From Streptomyces sp. NRRL S-31 (GTDB taxonomy: Bacteria > Actinomycetota > Actinomycetes > Streptomycetales > Streptomycetaceae): a stretch of DNA of 64,000 nucleotides. The translations under genes and the position numbers were made by a program. The stretch's first letter is position 1; every line of letters starts with the position of its first letter. The notes below the pieces were generated by a model, which worked only from the letters and a program-made list of their open reading frames with translations, did no database searches and was not told the origin of the DNA. The DNA lies in contig NZ_JOCB01000008.1 of NCBI RefSeq assembly GCF_000718775.1, forward strand, positions 1-64,000, read 5' to 3'. Below, one piece after another: positions 9,126 through 18,077 of the stretch.

Positions 9126-10559
9126 ATGCCGTCCCCAGTCTCCGCGGACCGCCCAGCCGCCCAGCCGCCCGGGCGCGGCTCGGTCGAGGCGCTGATCACG
9201 CAGACGCGGCGGCTCAAGGGGGACGTGGACGCCGTACGGCGTGACACCCGCGGTGACGGCGCGGACCCCGCGGAACGCTGGCAGCGCGCCGTGTACGACC
9301 TCGCCTTACACCAACTGAACGACCTGGACGCCCACTTGGCCCAGCTGCGCGACGGCCCGGCGCCCCTTCCGGCCGTGCCCGCCGCGCCGCCCGCCGTCCC
9401 GGCCGCACCCACGCTCGCCCCGCCGGACGGTTCGCCGCTCAGCCGTGTCGGTACCGCCGAGTGGGACCTGCTGACGGACGAGGCCACCTGGTCCGAGGAG
9501 CTGTACCGCATCCTCGGCCTCGACCCGGACCGTCCCGCCCGCACCCTGGACGAGCTGCCCGGGCTGGTCCTGGAGGAGGACCGGCCGACACTCACCGCGA
9601 TGGTGACGGACTGTCTGGTCGACGCCAAGCCGATCGACGGCGAGTTCCGCGTCGTACGGCCCGACGGCACCGTGCGGACCGTCCACATGATGGGCGAGCC
9701 CGTGCTCGGCGCCGACGGCGGCACGACCTCCATGTGGGCCGTGCTCCGCGACGTGAGCGAACTGCGCCGCAGCCAGCGGACGGTGAGCGAGACCCGTGAC
9801 TCGCTGCACCGGCACCGCCGCCGGGAGCCGGCCGATCCCCGGACCGCGGCACAGCCGTCCGAGACCGTGACACCGCCCTGGTACGGCTCCCTGCGGCTCC
9901 CGCACCCGGGACCGGCGCCGCTGGACCTGGCCGCCCGCCGTCTCCCGGGCGCGACCGTCCCGCCGGCCGGCGGGAAGTGGTACGACGCGCTGGAGCTGTC
10001 CGACGGCCAGTTGCTGCTCACCGTGGGCGACCTCACCGGACCGGGCCCGGCCCGGCCCGACGCTCTGGCGGCACTGCTCGGCGCGGTACACGGCATGGCG
10101 ATGGCCGGCGCCGAGCCCGGCCGACTGCTCACCCTGCTCGACGAGTTGCTCGGCGGGACCGCGCGGCCCGCCCCGGGCGGCGCCGTCTGCTGCCGCTACC
10201 GGCCCGCGACCCGCACCCTGGTCTGGGCGCGGACGGGCCGCCCCGCCCCGCTGCTGTACCGCGGCGGGACGGGGCGCGTGCTGGACGCACCCGGCGGCGC
10301 CCTGCCCGCCACTTCCCCGGGCGCGGAGCACGCGCAGTCCGCCGTCGCCCTGCGACCGGGCGACCTGCTCCTCCTGCACACCGACGGGCTGGTGCCGGAC
10401 CACAGCGGGACGGCGACCGTGGACCGGCTGCTCGGCCTCGCCCCGCGGTTCGACGCGGCGCGCACCGCGCGGGACTGCGCGGAGACGGTCGCCGAGGAGT
10501 TCGGCGGAGCCGGGCGCGAGGACGAGGCGTGCCTGCTCGTCGCCAGGGTCGCCGGGTGA
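9126..10559 (+). CDS. PAS domain plus SpoIIE/PP2C-type phosphatase, active site atypical
   Basis: A 477-residue protein. Residues about 1-80 are helical and Pro/Ala-rich. A PAS fold follows (about 100-215; AEWDLLTDEATWSEELYRIL, GEFRVVRPDGTVR). The C-terminal domain (about 255-477) is a SpoIIE-type PP2C phosphatase of the kind that controls anti-sigma-factor antagonists. Several family positions are changed: the usual GGDWYD reads GGKWYD, the usual GHPPPLL reads GRPAPLL, and the final metal-binding DD pair reads ED. The Asp in VGDLTG is kept. The enzyme may be weak or a pseudophosphatase that only binds partners. No anti-sigma kinase gene is adjacent. Confidence 0.8.
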   Translation: MPSPVSADRPAAQPPGRGSVEALITQTRRLKGDVDAVRRDTRGDGADPAERWQRAVYDLALHQLNDLDAHLAQLRDGPAPLPAVPAAPPAVPAAPTLAPPDGSPLSRVGTAEWDLLTDEATWSEELYRILGLDPDRPARTLDELPGLVLEEDRPTLTAMVTDCLVDAKPIDGEFRVVRPDGTVRTVHMMGEPVLGADGGTTSMWAVLRDVSELRRSQRTVSETRDSLHRHRRREPADPRTAAQPSETVTPPWYGSLRLPHPGPAPLDLAARRLPGATVPPAGGKWYDALELSDGQLLLTVGDLTGPGPARPDALAALLGAVHGMAMAGAEPGRLLTLLDELLGGTARPAPGGAVCCRYRPATRTLVWARTGRPAPLLYRGGTGRVLDAPGGALPATSPGAEHAQSAVALRPGDLLLLHTDGLVPDHSGTATVDRLLGLAPRFDAARTARDCAETVAEEFGGAGREDEACLLVARVAG

Positions 10560-10695
10560 AGGACCCGGTCAGGGCCATGGTGGGACCGTAGGGAGGCCCC
10601 CGTCAGGGTCACCGCATGCCGGACCTCCTCGGGGGCACCGCGTGACGGATCTCGTCAAGGCGGCGGTGTGCCGGGCCGGACGCCGCGCAGCTCCC

Positions 10696-12192
10696 TCACG
10701 CCGGTGCGCCGTCGCCGTCCGACTTGGCCCTCGGCCTGGGCAGGGCGAGGCTGATCTCCTCCCGCAGTTGGTGGATCTTCGGATAGCCGGCGTACTCCGC
10801 GGTCAGCCGGTACATCTGCCGCAGCCGGTCCCAGGTGCGGCGGGAGGAGTTCGAGCCCATCGCCATCAGGGCCAGCCGGGCGTAGCGGTCGGCCTGTTCG
10901 GGGTCGTCGGCGATGAAGCAGGCCGACGCCATGGAGAGGTGGTCGAAGATCTTCGACCGCTCCCGTCCGTCGACCCGCAGGGCCAGGGCCTTCTCCGCGT
11001 AGTGCTGGGCGTGGGTGGCCGCGCCCGGGTCGAACTCCGCCAGCGTGCGGTAGGCGAGCGCCTGCATGCCGTACAGGTCCTCGTCCTTGAAGGTCTGCAT
11101 CCAGTCCGGCGGTTCCACGTCCTGCCGGTCGGCGACGAAGAGGTGCTCCGCCTGTCCGAGTGTCCGGCGCATCGCCTGGCCCTTGCCCATCGACGCCTGC
11201 GCCCAGGCCTCGATGGTGTGGAACATCGCCTTCGTGCGCGGCTGGAGGCGGTCGCCGGCGCCGGACTGGGCGAGCTTCATCAGGTCCAGGGCGTCGTCCG
11301 GCCGGCCCAGGTGCACCATCTGCCGGGCCGCCCGGGACAGCGCCTCACCGGCGCGCGGCCGGTCACCGCCCTCTCGGGCGGCGTGCGCGGCGATGACGAA
11401 GTACTTCTGCGCCGTGGGCTCCAGGCCCACGTCGTGGCTCATCCAGCCGGCGAGGACGGCGAGGTTGGCGGCGACGCCCCACAGGCGCCGCTGGAGATGG
11501 GGTGGATGGTGGTAGGCGAGCATGCCGCCCACCTCGTTGAGCTGGCCCACCACCGCCTTGCGCTGCAGCCCGCCGCCGCGGGCCGCGTCCCAGGCGCGGA
11601 ACACCTCGACCGAGCGCTCCAGCTCCTCGATCTCCTGGGATCCGATGGGGGCGGCCTCGTACCGGTCGAAACCGGCCGGGTCGGCGTGCAGGGGGTCGTC
11701 GAGAACAGGGGCGTCGGCCCTCAGGGCCGGGTCGGTGTGCAGCCAGTCGTGCATGGCGCTGCCGAGTGTGGATCCCGCGGCGAGCGCGGCACCCGCGCCC
11801 ACCAAGCCGCGTCGGTTGAGCATGAGGTCCATTCCCGTGAATTCGGTGAGGACCGCGGCGGTCCGTTCGGGCGCCCACGGCACGCCGTCGGGATGTTCCT
11901 CGATCCCGTCGCCCTGCCGTTTCCCCGCGCGCCCCTGCCGCACCAGACCGAGGTCCTCGATGGTCACGACACGGCCGAGACGCTCGGTGAACAGAGCCGC
12001 CAGCACCCGCGGCACGGGATCGCGCGGGATCTCCCCCGTGTCGATCCACCGCCGCACCCGGGAGGTGTCGGTCGCCAGCTGGGAGTGGCCCATGGCCGCC
12101 GCCTGCCGGTTGACCAGCCTCGCGAGTTCGCCCTTGGACCAGCCGGCCAGGCCGAACAGGTCCGCAAGGCGGGTATTGGGTTGTCCGCTCAC
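10696..12192 (-). CDS. nsdB: NsdB-type TPR-like regulator with N-terminal HTH
   Basis: A 498-residue protein counted from a GTG at 12192 preceded by GGGGG. The N-terminus (RLADLFGLAGWSKGELARLVN, then DTSRVRRWIDTGEIPR) is an XRE-like helix-turn-helix typical of NsdA/NsdB proteins. The rest is a long series of helices with TPR-like features (AYRTLAEFDPGAATHAQHYAEKALAL, RYARLALMAMG). In S. coelicolor, NsdA and NsdB act negatively on antibiotic production. The nsdB assignment is favoured over nsdA because a long chaplin lies nearby, as remembered for SCO7252 and SCO7257. A longer reading from 12300 exists but has no ribosome binding site. Confidence 0.75.
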   Translation of the reverse strand: MSGQPNTRLADLFGLAGWSKGELARLVNRQAAAMGHSQLATDTSRVRRWIDTGEIPRDPVPRVLAALFTERLGRVVTIEDLGLVRQGRAGKRQGDGIEEHPDGVPWAPERTAAVLTEFTGMDLMLNRRGLVGAGAALAAGSTLGSAMHDWLHTDPALRADAPVLDDPLHADPAGFDRYEAAPIGSQEIEELERSVEVFRAWDAARGGGLQRKAVVGQLNEVGGMLAYHHPPHLQRRLWGVAANLAVLAGWMSHDVGLEPTAQKYFVIAAHAAREGGDRPRAGEALSRAARQMVHLGRPDDALDLMKLAQSGAGDRLQPRTKAMFHTIEAWAQASMGKGQAMRRTLGQAEHLFVADRQDVEPPDWMQTFKDEDLYGMQALAYRTLAEFDPGAATHAQHYAEKALALRVDGRERSKIFDHLSMASACFIADDPEQADRYARLALMAMGSNSSRRTWDRLRQMYRLTAEYAGYPKIHQLREEISLALPRPRAKSDGDGAPA

Positions 12193-12523
12193 GTCAAGCC
12201 CCCAGGTTCTCGGCTGAGTTGACAGTAGCCCCGTGCGGGTTGCCGGGCGACTATTCGCCAGGGTTCGCCAGGGTCCGCCAGATGGTGTGCCACGGGCCAT
12301 CGGGTGTCAGGTAGGAAAGCGCCACCCCGGCCCGGCCGCCACCTCCTGTGACGGCTCTCCGGCCGCGTACGACGGGCACATTCCCCAGGGTGTGCCCGGG
12401 CGGCCGGGCCGGGGGGCGCACGCTCCCGGAACCACGCTCGCGGGGCACGCGGCCGCGAGCACGGGTCCGGAGGGCGGACGTACAGGCAGGCACAGCAGGC
12501 ACACGAAGGGATCTGTTTCTCCC
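12193..12523. other. Divergent intergenic region nsdB / phosphotransferase
   Basis: 331 nt between divergent genes. Near the nsdB start there is an AT-richer TACTGTCAACTC stretch that could be promoter sequence. No gene, repeat or operator was recognised. Confidence 0.35.
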
Positions 12524-13669
12524 ATGTACGCAGCATCGTCCTCCGTGTCCGCCCCGCCCCGGCCGCTGCGCTCCCGCCCCGCGGGCGGCGGACCGTACCT
12601 CGACCCGGTGGCGCGTCCGGGCGGCCCCGTGTCGGCCGCGGGACGCCTCCGGCGGGTCCCGGGGCAGCCCGGAGGCCAACCGCTCAGCGGCCGGCTGGAC
12701 CTGTCCGGACCGCAGGGCGCGCAGCTGCGGACCGCACTGGCCTCGGTGCACCGGATCTGTCCCGAGTTCGCCCCGGTGCAGGTGCTGCGGCGCACCGGAC
12801 GGTCCGTCCTGCTCGTCGGGACGACGGGGCGCAGCACGGCCGTCGCCAAGTGTCTCCTGGACCACTCGCCCGCCCTGGCGGAGCGGAGCCGTCAGGAAAT
12901 AGCCGCATACCGCTCGTTCGTCCGGCACCGCCCGCCGGTGCGGGTGCCGAGGCTGATCGCGGCGGACCCGGACAACTGCACCCTGGTGATCGAGCGGATG
13001 CCGGGCCGCACGGCGGCGTTCCAGCGGCATCCGGCGGAGGCACCGCCGCGCGCGGACGTCCGGGCGGCGCTCGGCGCGATCTGCCGGGTGAACGGCTGGC
13101 GGCCGCCGGCGGGCGCCTTCGGCATGCCGCTGGACTACGCGGAGCGGATGTCCCGGTTCCACGAGCTGGGGCTGCTCACCGACCGCGACCTCGGCGACCT
13201 CCAGAAGCTGCTGCACGGCATCGCGCACGAGGTGGGCCGGCAGGGCATGCTCCAGTTCTGCCACGGCGACGCCCTGCTCTCCAACATCCTGCTCTCCCCG
13301 GCCGGTCCCGTACTGGTGGACTGGGAGCACGCGGGCTGGTACCTGCCGGGGTACGACCTGGCGACGCTGTGGCTGGTCCTCGGCGGCGCGCCGGGGGCCC
13401 GGCGGCAGATCAGCCAGATCGCCCAGTCGGCGGGACCGGCCTCCCGGGACGCCTTCCTGGTGAACCTGATGCTGCTGCTCACCCGGGAGATCCGGACGTA
13501 CGAGACGGTCGTGCAGCGTTCGATGCACGACACGGCCCCGGTGGCACCGTCCACGGCCCACCCGGATGCCGGGTCGGCCGGTGAGGAACAGCGGCTGCTG
13601 CTCAGGCGGTTGCACGACGACTGCCAGATGGCCCGCAGGGCCGTGCGCGCGGCGGTCGGCACCCGCTGA
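12524..13669 (+). CDS. Aminoglycoside-phosphotransferase-fold kinase
   Basis: A 381-residue cytoplasmic protein. After about 70 poorly conserved residues it shows the APH/choline-kinase fold. An N-lobe lysine lies in [10 protein letters not shown], and LVIERMPG marks the hinge. The catalytic loop is [12 protein letters not shown], with Asp and Asn in the usual spacing. VLVDWEHAG supplies the metal-binding Asp. The substrate could be an antibiotic, a sugar, homoserine or choline; the fold does not decide. The ATG at 12524 follows CGAAGGG with long (13-nt) spacing. It is divergent from nsdB, and a strong hairpin ends it. Confidence 0.8.
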   Translation: MYAASSSVSAPPRPLRSRPAGGGPYLDPVARPGGPVSAAGRLRRVPGQPGGQPLSGRLDLSGPQGAQLRTALASVHRICPEFAPVQVLRRTGRSVLLVGTTGRSTAVAKCLLDHSPALAERSRQEIAAYRSFVRHRPPVRVPRLIAADPDNCTLVIERMPGRTAAFQRHPAEAPPRADVRAALGAICRVNGWRPPAGAFGMPLDYAERMSRFHELGLLTDRDLGDLQKLLHGIAHEVGRQGMLQFCHGDALLSNILLSPAGPVLVDWEHAGWYLPGYDLATLWLVLGGAPGARRQISQIAQSAGPASRDAFLVNLMLLLTREIRTYETVVQRSMHDTAPVAPSTAHPDAGSAGEEQRLLLRRLHDDCQMARRAVRAAVGTR

Positions 13670-13678
13670 CGGGGGGTG

Positions 13679-13723
13679 AGGGTCCGTGGTGCGCGCCGCC
13701 GCTCGGCGCACATCACGGACCCT
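13679..13723 (+). terminator. Terminator after the phosphotransferase gene
   Basis: Inverted repeat with AGGGTCCGTG at 13679-13688 pairing with CACGGACCCT at 13714-13723. The stem continues inward through GTGCGC/GCGCAC-type pairs. It starts 9 nt after the stop codon. Confidence 0.75.
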
Positions 13724-13934
13724 GGTGCGCGGTGGCACGCCCACACGGCCACTGGTGTACGCCGGTGACGCCCCGCAGGCCCGTGCGTCACCGCCGCGAA
13801 ACCCGCCGCGAACCCCCTCGTGACGTGGTCGATCGCCCTTGTGACGGCAGCATTGACGGATCGTCGGCCAGCCGGTACCACTGACCCAGCTCGGCGCCGC
13901 ACGCCCCGCCACGCCCGCCCGTCAGGAGGCCGCA

Positions 13935-15908
13935 TTGCGAGGATCCGCCACCGACCCCACGTCCCCGGCCGGCCCCAGACGTCTGCGGCGGACCGCCGTC
14001 CCCCTCGCCTCCGCGGCCCTGCTGCTGCCCCTGCTCGGCGCCACCCCGGCGCACCCCGCCACGGCCTCCTCCGCGGACCGGCTCCAGCAGGCGTTCGCCT
14101 CCGCGGCGGCCGACTACCAGGTGCCGCGGAGCGTGCTGCTGGCCGTCTCCTACCTCCAGTCGCGCTGGGACCGGCACGGCGACGCGCCGAGCGTGACCGG
14201 CGGCTACGGCCCCATGCACCTCACCGACGCCCGGACCGCACTCGCCGGCGGCGAGCACTTCGCCGAGGGCACGGAGGACGCCCGCGGTGACACCGCCCGT
14301 CCCGCGTGGCACCCCACGGTCGGCTCCGCACCGGCCGGGCCGGCGGTCCCGGCCCGTCTGCGGACGCTGCCGAGGGCCGCCGAACTGACCGGCATCCCGG
14401 CCGCACGGCTGCGCGCCGACCCGGCGGCGAACGTGGCCGGCGGCGCCGCGCTGCTCGCCGCCGCGCAGCGCGAGCTGGGCGAGCCACCGAGCGCCGATCC
14501 GGCCGACTGGTACGGCGCGGTGGCCCGGTTCTCCGGCGCCGACGACAAGGCGACCGCCGCCGCGTACGCCGACGACGTGTACGACGTGCTGCGCACCGGC
14601 GAGGAGCGCGTCACGGACGACGGCCAGCTGGTCACCCTGGCCGCGCAGCCGCGGCTGACCGCCGACACCGCGCAGCTGGACCGGGCCGGGCTGCGCACGC
14701 TGCCTACGGATGGCACCGAGTGCCCCAGGTCGGTCTCCTGCGAGTCGGTCCCGGCGCCCTACGCGGAGTTCGGGGACGACGACTACGGCAACCACGACCT
14801 CGGCGACCGCCCGGCCGCGCAGCGCATCAAGTACATCGTCATCCATGACACGGAGGGCGGCTGGGACGGGGTCATGCATCTGATCCAGGACCCCACCTAT
14901 GTGTCGTGGAACTACACGATCCGCTCGACCGACGGGCTGATCGCCCAGCACGTCAAGGCGAAGGACGTGGCCTGGCACGCCGGCAACTGGGACGTCAACG
15001 CCCGGTCCATCGGCATCGAGCACGAGGGTTTCCTGGCCGCCCCGGACGCCTGGTACACGGAGGCGATGTACCGCTCCTCGGCGCGGCTGGTGCGGTACCT
15101 GGCCCGGACGTACGACATCCCGCTGGACCGGCAGCACCTCCTGGGCCACGACAACGTGCCCGGCCCCACCGCCTCCTCCGTGCCGGGCATGCACACGGAC
15201 CCCGGCCCGTATTGGGACTGGCGGCACTACTTCCAGCTGCTGGGCCACCCGCTGCGGCGCACAGGCGGTCCGCTCTCCGGGGCGGTGACGATCCTGCCGG
15301 ACTACGCCTCGAACCAGCCCGTCTACACCGGCTGCGCCACCCGGGGCGAGCCGTGCGCGGCGCACGGCTCCGGCGAGGTGCGGCTCTACACGGACCACGA
15401 CGTGACCGCGCCGCTGGTCAAGGACATCGGTCTGCGGACGGACCCGACCGACGGGGTGAACGACCTGTCCTCACGCGTCTCCACCGGCCAGCGGTACGCG
15501 GTCGCCGACCGCTGGGGCGAGTGGACGGCCATCTGGTACCTCGGGCAGAAGGCATGGTTCCGCAACCCGCGCAGGGCGCCGACGGCGGTCTGGGCGCGAG
15601 CCCCGCTGGTGACCCCGCGGAACGGACTGGCGAGCGTCCCGGTGTACGGCCGGGCCTACCCGGAGAAGGGCGCCTACCCGGCGGGGGTGCCCGCCCAGTC
15701 GGTGGTGCCGCTGCCGTACACGATCCCGGCGGGTCAGCGGTACGTGGCCGGTGACGTGATGCCGGGCGAGTACTACTACGCGGTCACCTTCACCCCCGAC
15801 TCGCACCGGGTCGTGGTGGGCGAGGACCTGTACTACGAGATCCAGTACGGTCACCGGATCGGGTTCGTCCGGGCCGCGGACGTGACGCTCGTGGACCCGG
15901 CCCGCTAG
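13935..15908 (+). CDS. Secreted N-acetylmuramoyl-L-alanine amidase (Amidase_2)
   Basis: A 657-residue exported protein. It starts at TTG 13935, five bases after a perfect AGGAGG, and has a twin-Arg-like basic start (RRLRRTAVPLASAALLLPLL) and signal peptide. Residues about 50-230 look like a lysozyme/transglycosylase-type helical region (RSVLLAVSYLQSRWDRHG, YGPMHL) that may be degenerate. The Amidase_2 zinc domain spans about 295-445. YIVIHDTEGG supplies one zinc His, WHAGNWDVN and IGIEHEG are typical, and LLGHDNVPGPT with the later MHTDPGPYWDW completes the site. The C-terminus is beta-rich, perhaps SH3-like, for wall binding. It cleaves the glycan-peptide amide bond in peptidoglycan. Confidence 0.85.
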   Translation: MRGSATDPTSPAGPRRLRRTAVPLASAALLLPLLGATPAHPATASSADRLQQAFASAAADYQVPRSVLLAVSYLQSRWDRHGDAPSVTGGYGPMHLTDARTALAGGEHFAEGTEDARGDTARPAWHPTVGSAPAGPAVPARLRTLPRAAELTGIPAARLRADPAANVAGGAALLAAAQRELGEPPSADPADWYGAVARFSGADDKATAAAYADDVYDVLRTGEERVTDDGQLVTLAAQPRLTADTAQLDRAGLRTLPTDGTECPRSVSCESVPAPYAEFGDDDYGNHDLGDRPAAQRIKYIVIHDTEGGWDGVMHLIQDPTYVSWNYTIRSTDGLIAQHVKAKDVAWHAGNWDVNARSIGIEHEGFLAAPDAWYTEAMYRSSARLVRYLARTYDIPLDRQHLLGHDNVPGPTASSVPGMHTDPGPYWDWRHYFQLLGHPLRRTGGPLSGAVTILPDYASNQPVYTGCATRGEPCAAHGSGEVRLYTDHDVTAPLVKDIGLRTDPTDGVNDLSSRVSTGQRYAVADRWGEWTAIWYLGQKAWFRNPRRAPTAVWARAPLVTPRNGLASVPVYGRAYPEKGAYPAGVPAQSVVPLPYTIPAGQRYVAGDVMPGEYYYAVTFTPDSHRVVVGEDLYYEIQYGHRIGFVRAADVTLVDPAR

Positions 15909-15949
15909 GCCCTGGACCGGCCCGCGAGCCCGTTCGCCGTCCCGGTGGC

Positions 15950-16447
15950 TCAGCCCTGCTGGAACAGCTCCGCCGGGAGCGGCTTCAGCAGGGCGTACAG
16001 ATCGTCGGTGATGGGGCGGTCCCAGGCGGCGATGGTCACGAGGACGCCGTCGCTGCGGTCGAACTGGACGCAGGAGATCCGGCTCTCGGAGAGCTTCAGC
16101 CGCCGCACGATGAGGAGGTTGTCACCCTGGAGCACCGGGGTGTCCTCGGTGCCGACGACGGTGACCTCCTCGTCGTTCTCCAGCGCCAGCAGCAGCTGGC
16201 CCACCTCGAAGGGGATCTCCCCGTCGGCGACGTCGCGGGCCGGGGAGCCCTCCGGGAGGTTGCCGATGATCATGGCGGGGCCGCGGCCGCCGAACAGGTC
16301 GTAGCGCAGGAAGACGCCCTGGCAGGAGCCGTCGGGGGCGGGCAGCAGGCCCGCGCCGAGGTTGCCCGGCCAGTCGCCCGGGTCCATGGCCAGCACGTCG
16401 AAGTCGGGTCCGGCAGGGGTCGCGCTGCGGCGGCGGAGGAACGACAT
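15950..16447 (-). CDS. Conserved hypothetical protein
   Basis: A 165-residue soluble protein with no signal peptide, starting MSFLRRRSATPAGPDFDVLA. It is rich in acidic residues and beta-strand patterns (GPAMIIGNLPEG, EEVTVVGTEDTPVLQGDNLLIVRRL, ISCVQFDRSDGVLVTIAAWD). It ends in LLKPLPAELFQQG. It reads as a real gene with conserved-looking blocks, but I do not recognise a family with a known function. It converges with the amidase gene, leaving 41 nt between stops. Confidence 0.7.
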   Translation of the reverse strand: MSFLRRRSATPAGPDFDVLAMDPGDWPGNLGAGLLPAPDGSCQGVFLRYDLFGGRGPAMIIGNLPEGSPARDVADGEIPFEVGQLLLALENDEEVTVVGTEDTPVLQGDNLLIVRRLKLSESRISCVQFDRSDGVLVTIAAWDRPITDDLYALLKPLPAELFQQG

Positions 16448-16505
16448 GCGGCCATGGTACGTGTCCGTGCTCGGGTGGGTGACCCGCGGGCGCGGGGAAG
16501 ATCGT

Positions 16506-17936
16506 CTACCGCAGCGGGCAACTGGTGAGCCAAGTGGCCTGGTCGGCGGCGGCCGGTCGGGGGACCGTGCGGTCCGCGGGCGGGCGGCCCGCGCCGCTGA
16601 TCCAGCGCTCCAGGGCCGTGAACGCGGAGCGGTGGCAGGGCACCATCGGGCGGAGCCGGCCGGGGAAGACGTCGGCCAGGGAGTCGGTGTGGGTGCCGTC
16701 CTCGATGCGGTAGTAGCGCAGCAGCGAGCCGCGGCCGGCCCGGTGGACCATGCGGGCGTAGACGTCGGAGTCCTCGCTGATCGGCAGCAGCACGTCCAGG
16801 GTGCCCTGGAGGGTGATCAGGGGCTTGCCGATGCGGCCGGTGAGCGCGATGCGGCCGACGGCCCGGTGGACGGCGGCGGGCCGGTCGGCGTAGGTGTAGT
16901 CGGCGTCGCAGGCGGGGGTGCCGGAGGCGCAGTACGGGGTGCCCGCCTCGGTGTCCCCGTCGTAGCCGGGGTCGAGTTCCTCGCGGTAGATCCGCTGGGT
17001 GAGGTCCCAGTAGACCTGGTGGTGGTACGGCCACAGGAACTCCGAGCCGGCCGGGAAGCCGGCCCGGTGCAGCGCCGCGGCGGCGTCGGCGGCGCGGGGG
17101 CCGCCGGCGGCGTAGACGGGGTAGTGGCGCAGCGCGGCGGGCAGGGAGGTGAGCGGGTTCGGGCCGTCGGCGCGCCAGAGGGAGCCCTCCCAGTCGACCC
17201 CGCCGTCGTACAGCTCGGGGTGGTGCTCCAGTTGCCAGCGGACCAGGTAGCCGCCGTTGGACATCCCGGTGGCCAGGGTGCGGTCGGGGGGCCGGTGGTA
17301 GCGCTGGGTGACGACGGCGTGGGCGGCGCGGGTGAGCTGGGTGAGGCGGGTGTTCCATTCGGCGATGGCGTCGCCGGGCCGGTCGCCGTCGCGGAAGAAG
17401 GCCGTGCCGGTGTTGCCCTTGTCGGTGGCGGCGTAGGCATAGCCGCGGGCGAGCACCCAGTCGGCGATGGCCCGGTCGTTGGCGTACTGCTCGCGGTTGC
17501 CGGGGGTGCCGGCGACCACCAGGCCGCCGTTCCAGTGGTCCGGCAGCCGGAGGACGAACTGGGAGTCGTGCTGCCAGCCGTGATTGGTGTTGGTGGTGGA
17601 GGTGTCAGGGAAGTAGCCGTCGATCTGGATGCCGGGGACGCCCGTGGGTGTGGGCAGGTCCTTGGGGGTGAGGCCCGCGTAGTCGGCCGGGTCGGTGTGG
17701 CCGGATCCGACGGTCCCGGCGGTGGTCAGTTCGGCCAGGCAGTCGGCCTGCTGCCGGGCGGCGCCGGGCACGTGCAGCCGGTCGCGGCCGGCGCAGTGGG
17801 CTTCCGGGGGCAGGGGGCCCGCGGGTGCGGCGGTGGCCGGGGTGACCAGGAGCGAGCAGACGGCGGCGAGCGACAGCGCGCCGAGCGCGATGCGCCGGGC
17901 CGGCCGGCCGGGCGGTGCGGGACGGTGGGGAAGCAT
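16506..17936 (-). CDS. Secreted esterase, tannase / 3-hydroxybutyrate-oligomer-hydrolase-like
   Basis: A 476-residue exported serine esterase. The ATG at 17936 has GGAGGA five bases upstream and opens a signal peptide ending near TPATAAPAG. The mature protein has the wide alpha/beta hydrolase layout of the tannase/feruloyl esterase and hydroxybutyrate-oligomer hydrolase group. Features are a large N-terminal segment (WQHDSQFVLRLPDHWNGGLVV), the nucleophile elbow ATGMSNGGYLV, a lid with several Cys, an Asp in ITLQGTLDVLLP and a His in EDGTHTDS. It sits directly downstream of a PHB-depolymerase-type esterase on the same strand, which favours oligomer hydrolysis over tannin esters. This is inference from context. 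Confidence 0.7.
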   Translation of the reverse strand: MLPHRPAPPGRPARRIALGALSLAAVCSLLVTPATAAPAGPLPPEAHCAGRDRLHVPGAARQQADCLAELTTAGTVGSGHTDPADYAGLTPKDLPTPTGVPGIQIDGYFPDTSTTNTNHGWQHDSQFVLRLPDHWNGGLVVAGTPGNREQYANDRAIADWVLARGYAYAATDKGNTGTAFFRDGDRPGDAIAEWNTRLTQLTRAAHAVVTQRYHRPPDRTLATGMSNGGYLVRWQLEHHPELYDGGVDWEGSLWRADGPNPLTSLPAALRHYPVYAAGGPRAADAAAALHRAGFPAGSEFLWPYHHQVYWDLTQRIYREELDPGYDGDTEAGTPYCASGTPACDADYTYADRPAAVHRAVGRIALTGRIGKPLITLQGTLDVLLPISEDSDVYARMVHRAGRGSLLRYYRIEDGTHTDSLADVFPGRLRPMVPCHRSAFTALERWISGAGRPPADRTVPRPAAADQATWLTSCPLR

Positions 17937-18077
17937 GTGGTTCCTCCGGCGGGTTGGGGACGCGCTGGAGGTTAGGGGGCGTGTGGTGGCGGCGGACATG
18001 TGTGGGGCCGCCATGATGACGGCCCGTTGGAGGGTGCCGTTCACCATGGCTGCCCGGGGGCTGCCGCTGACGACCGG

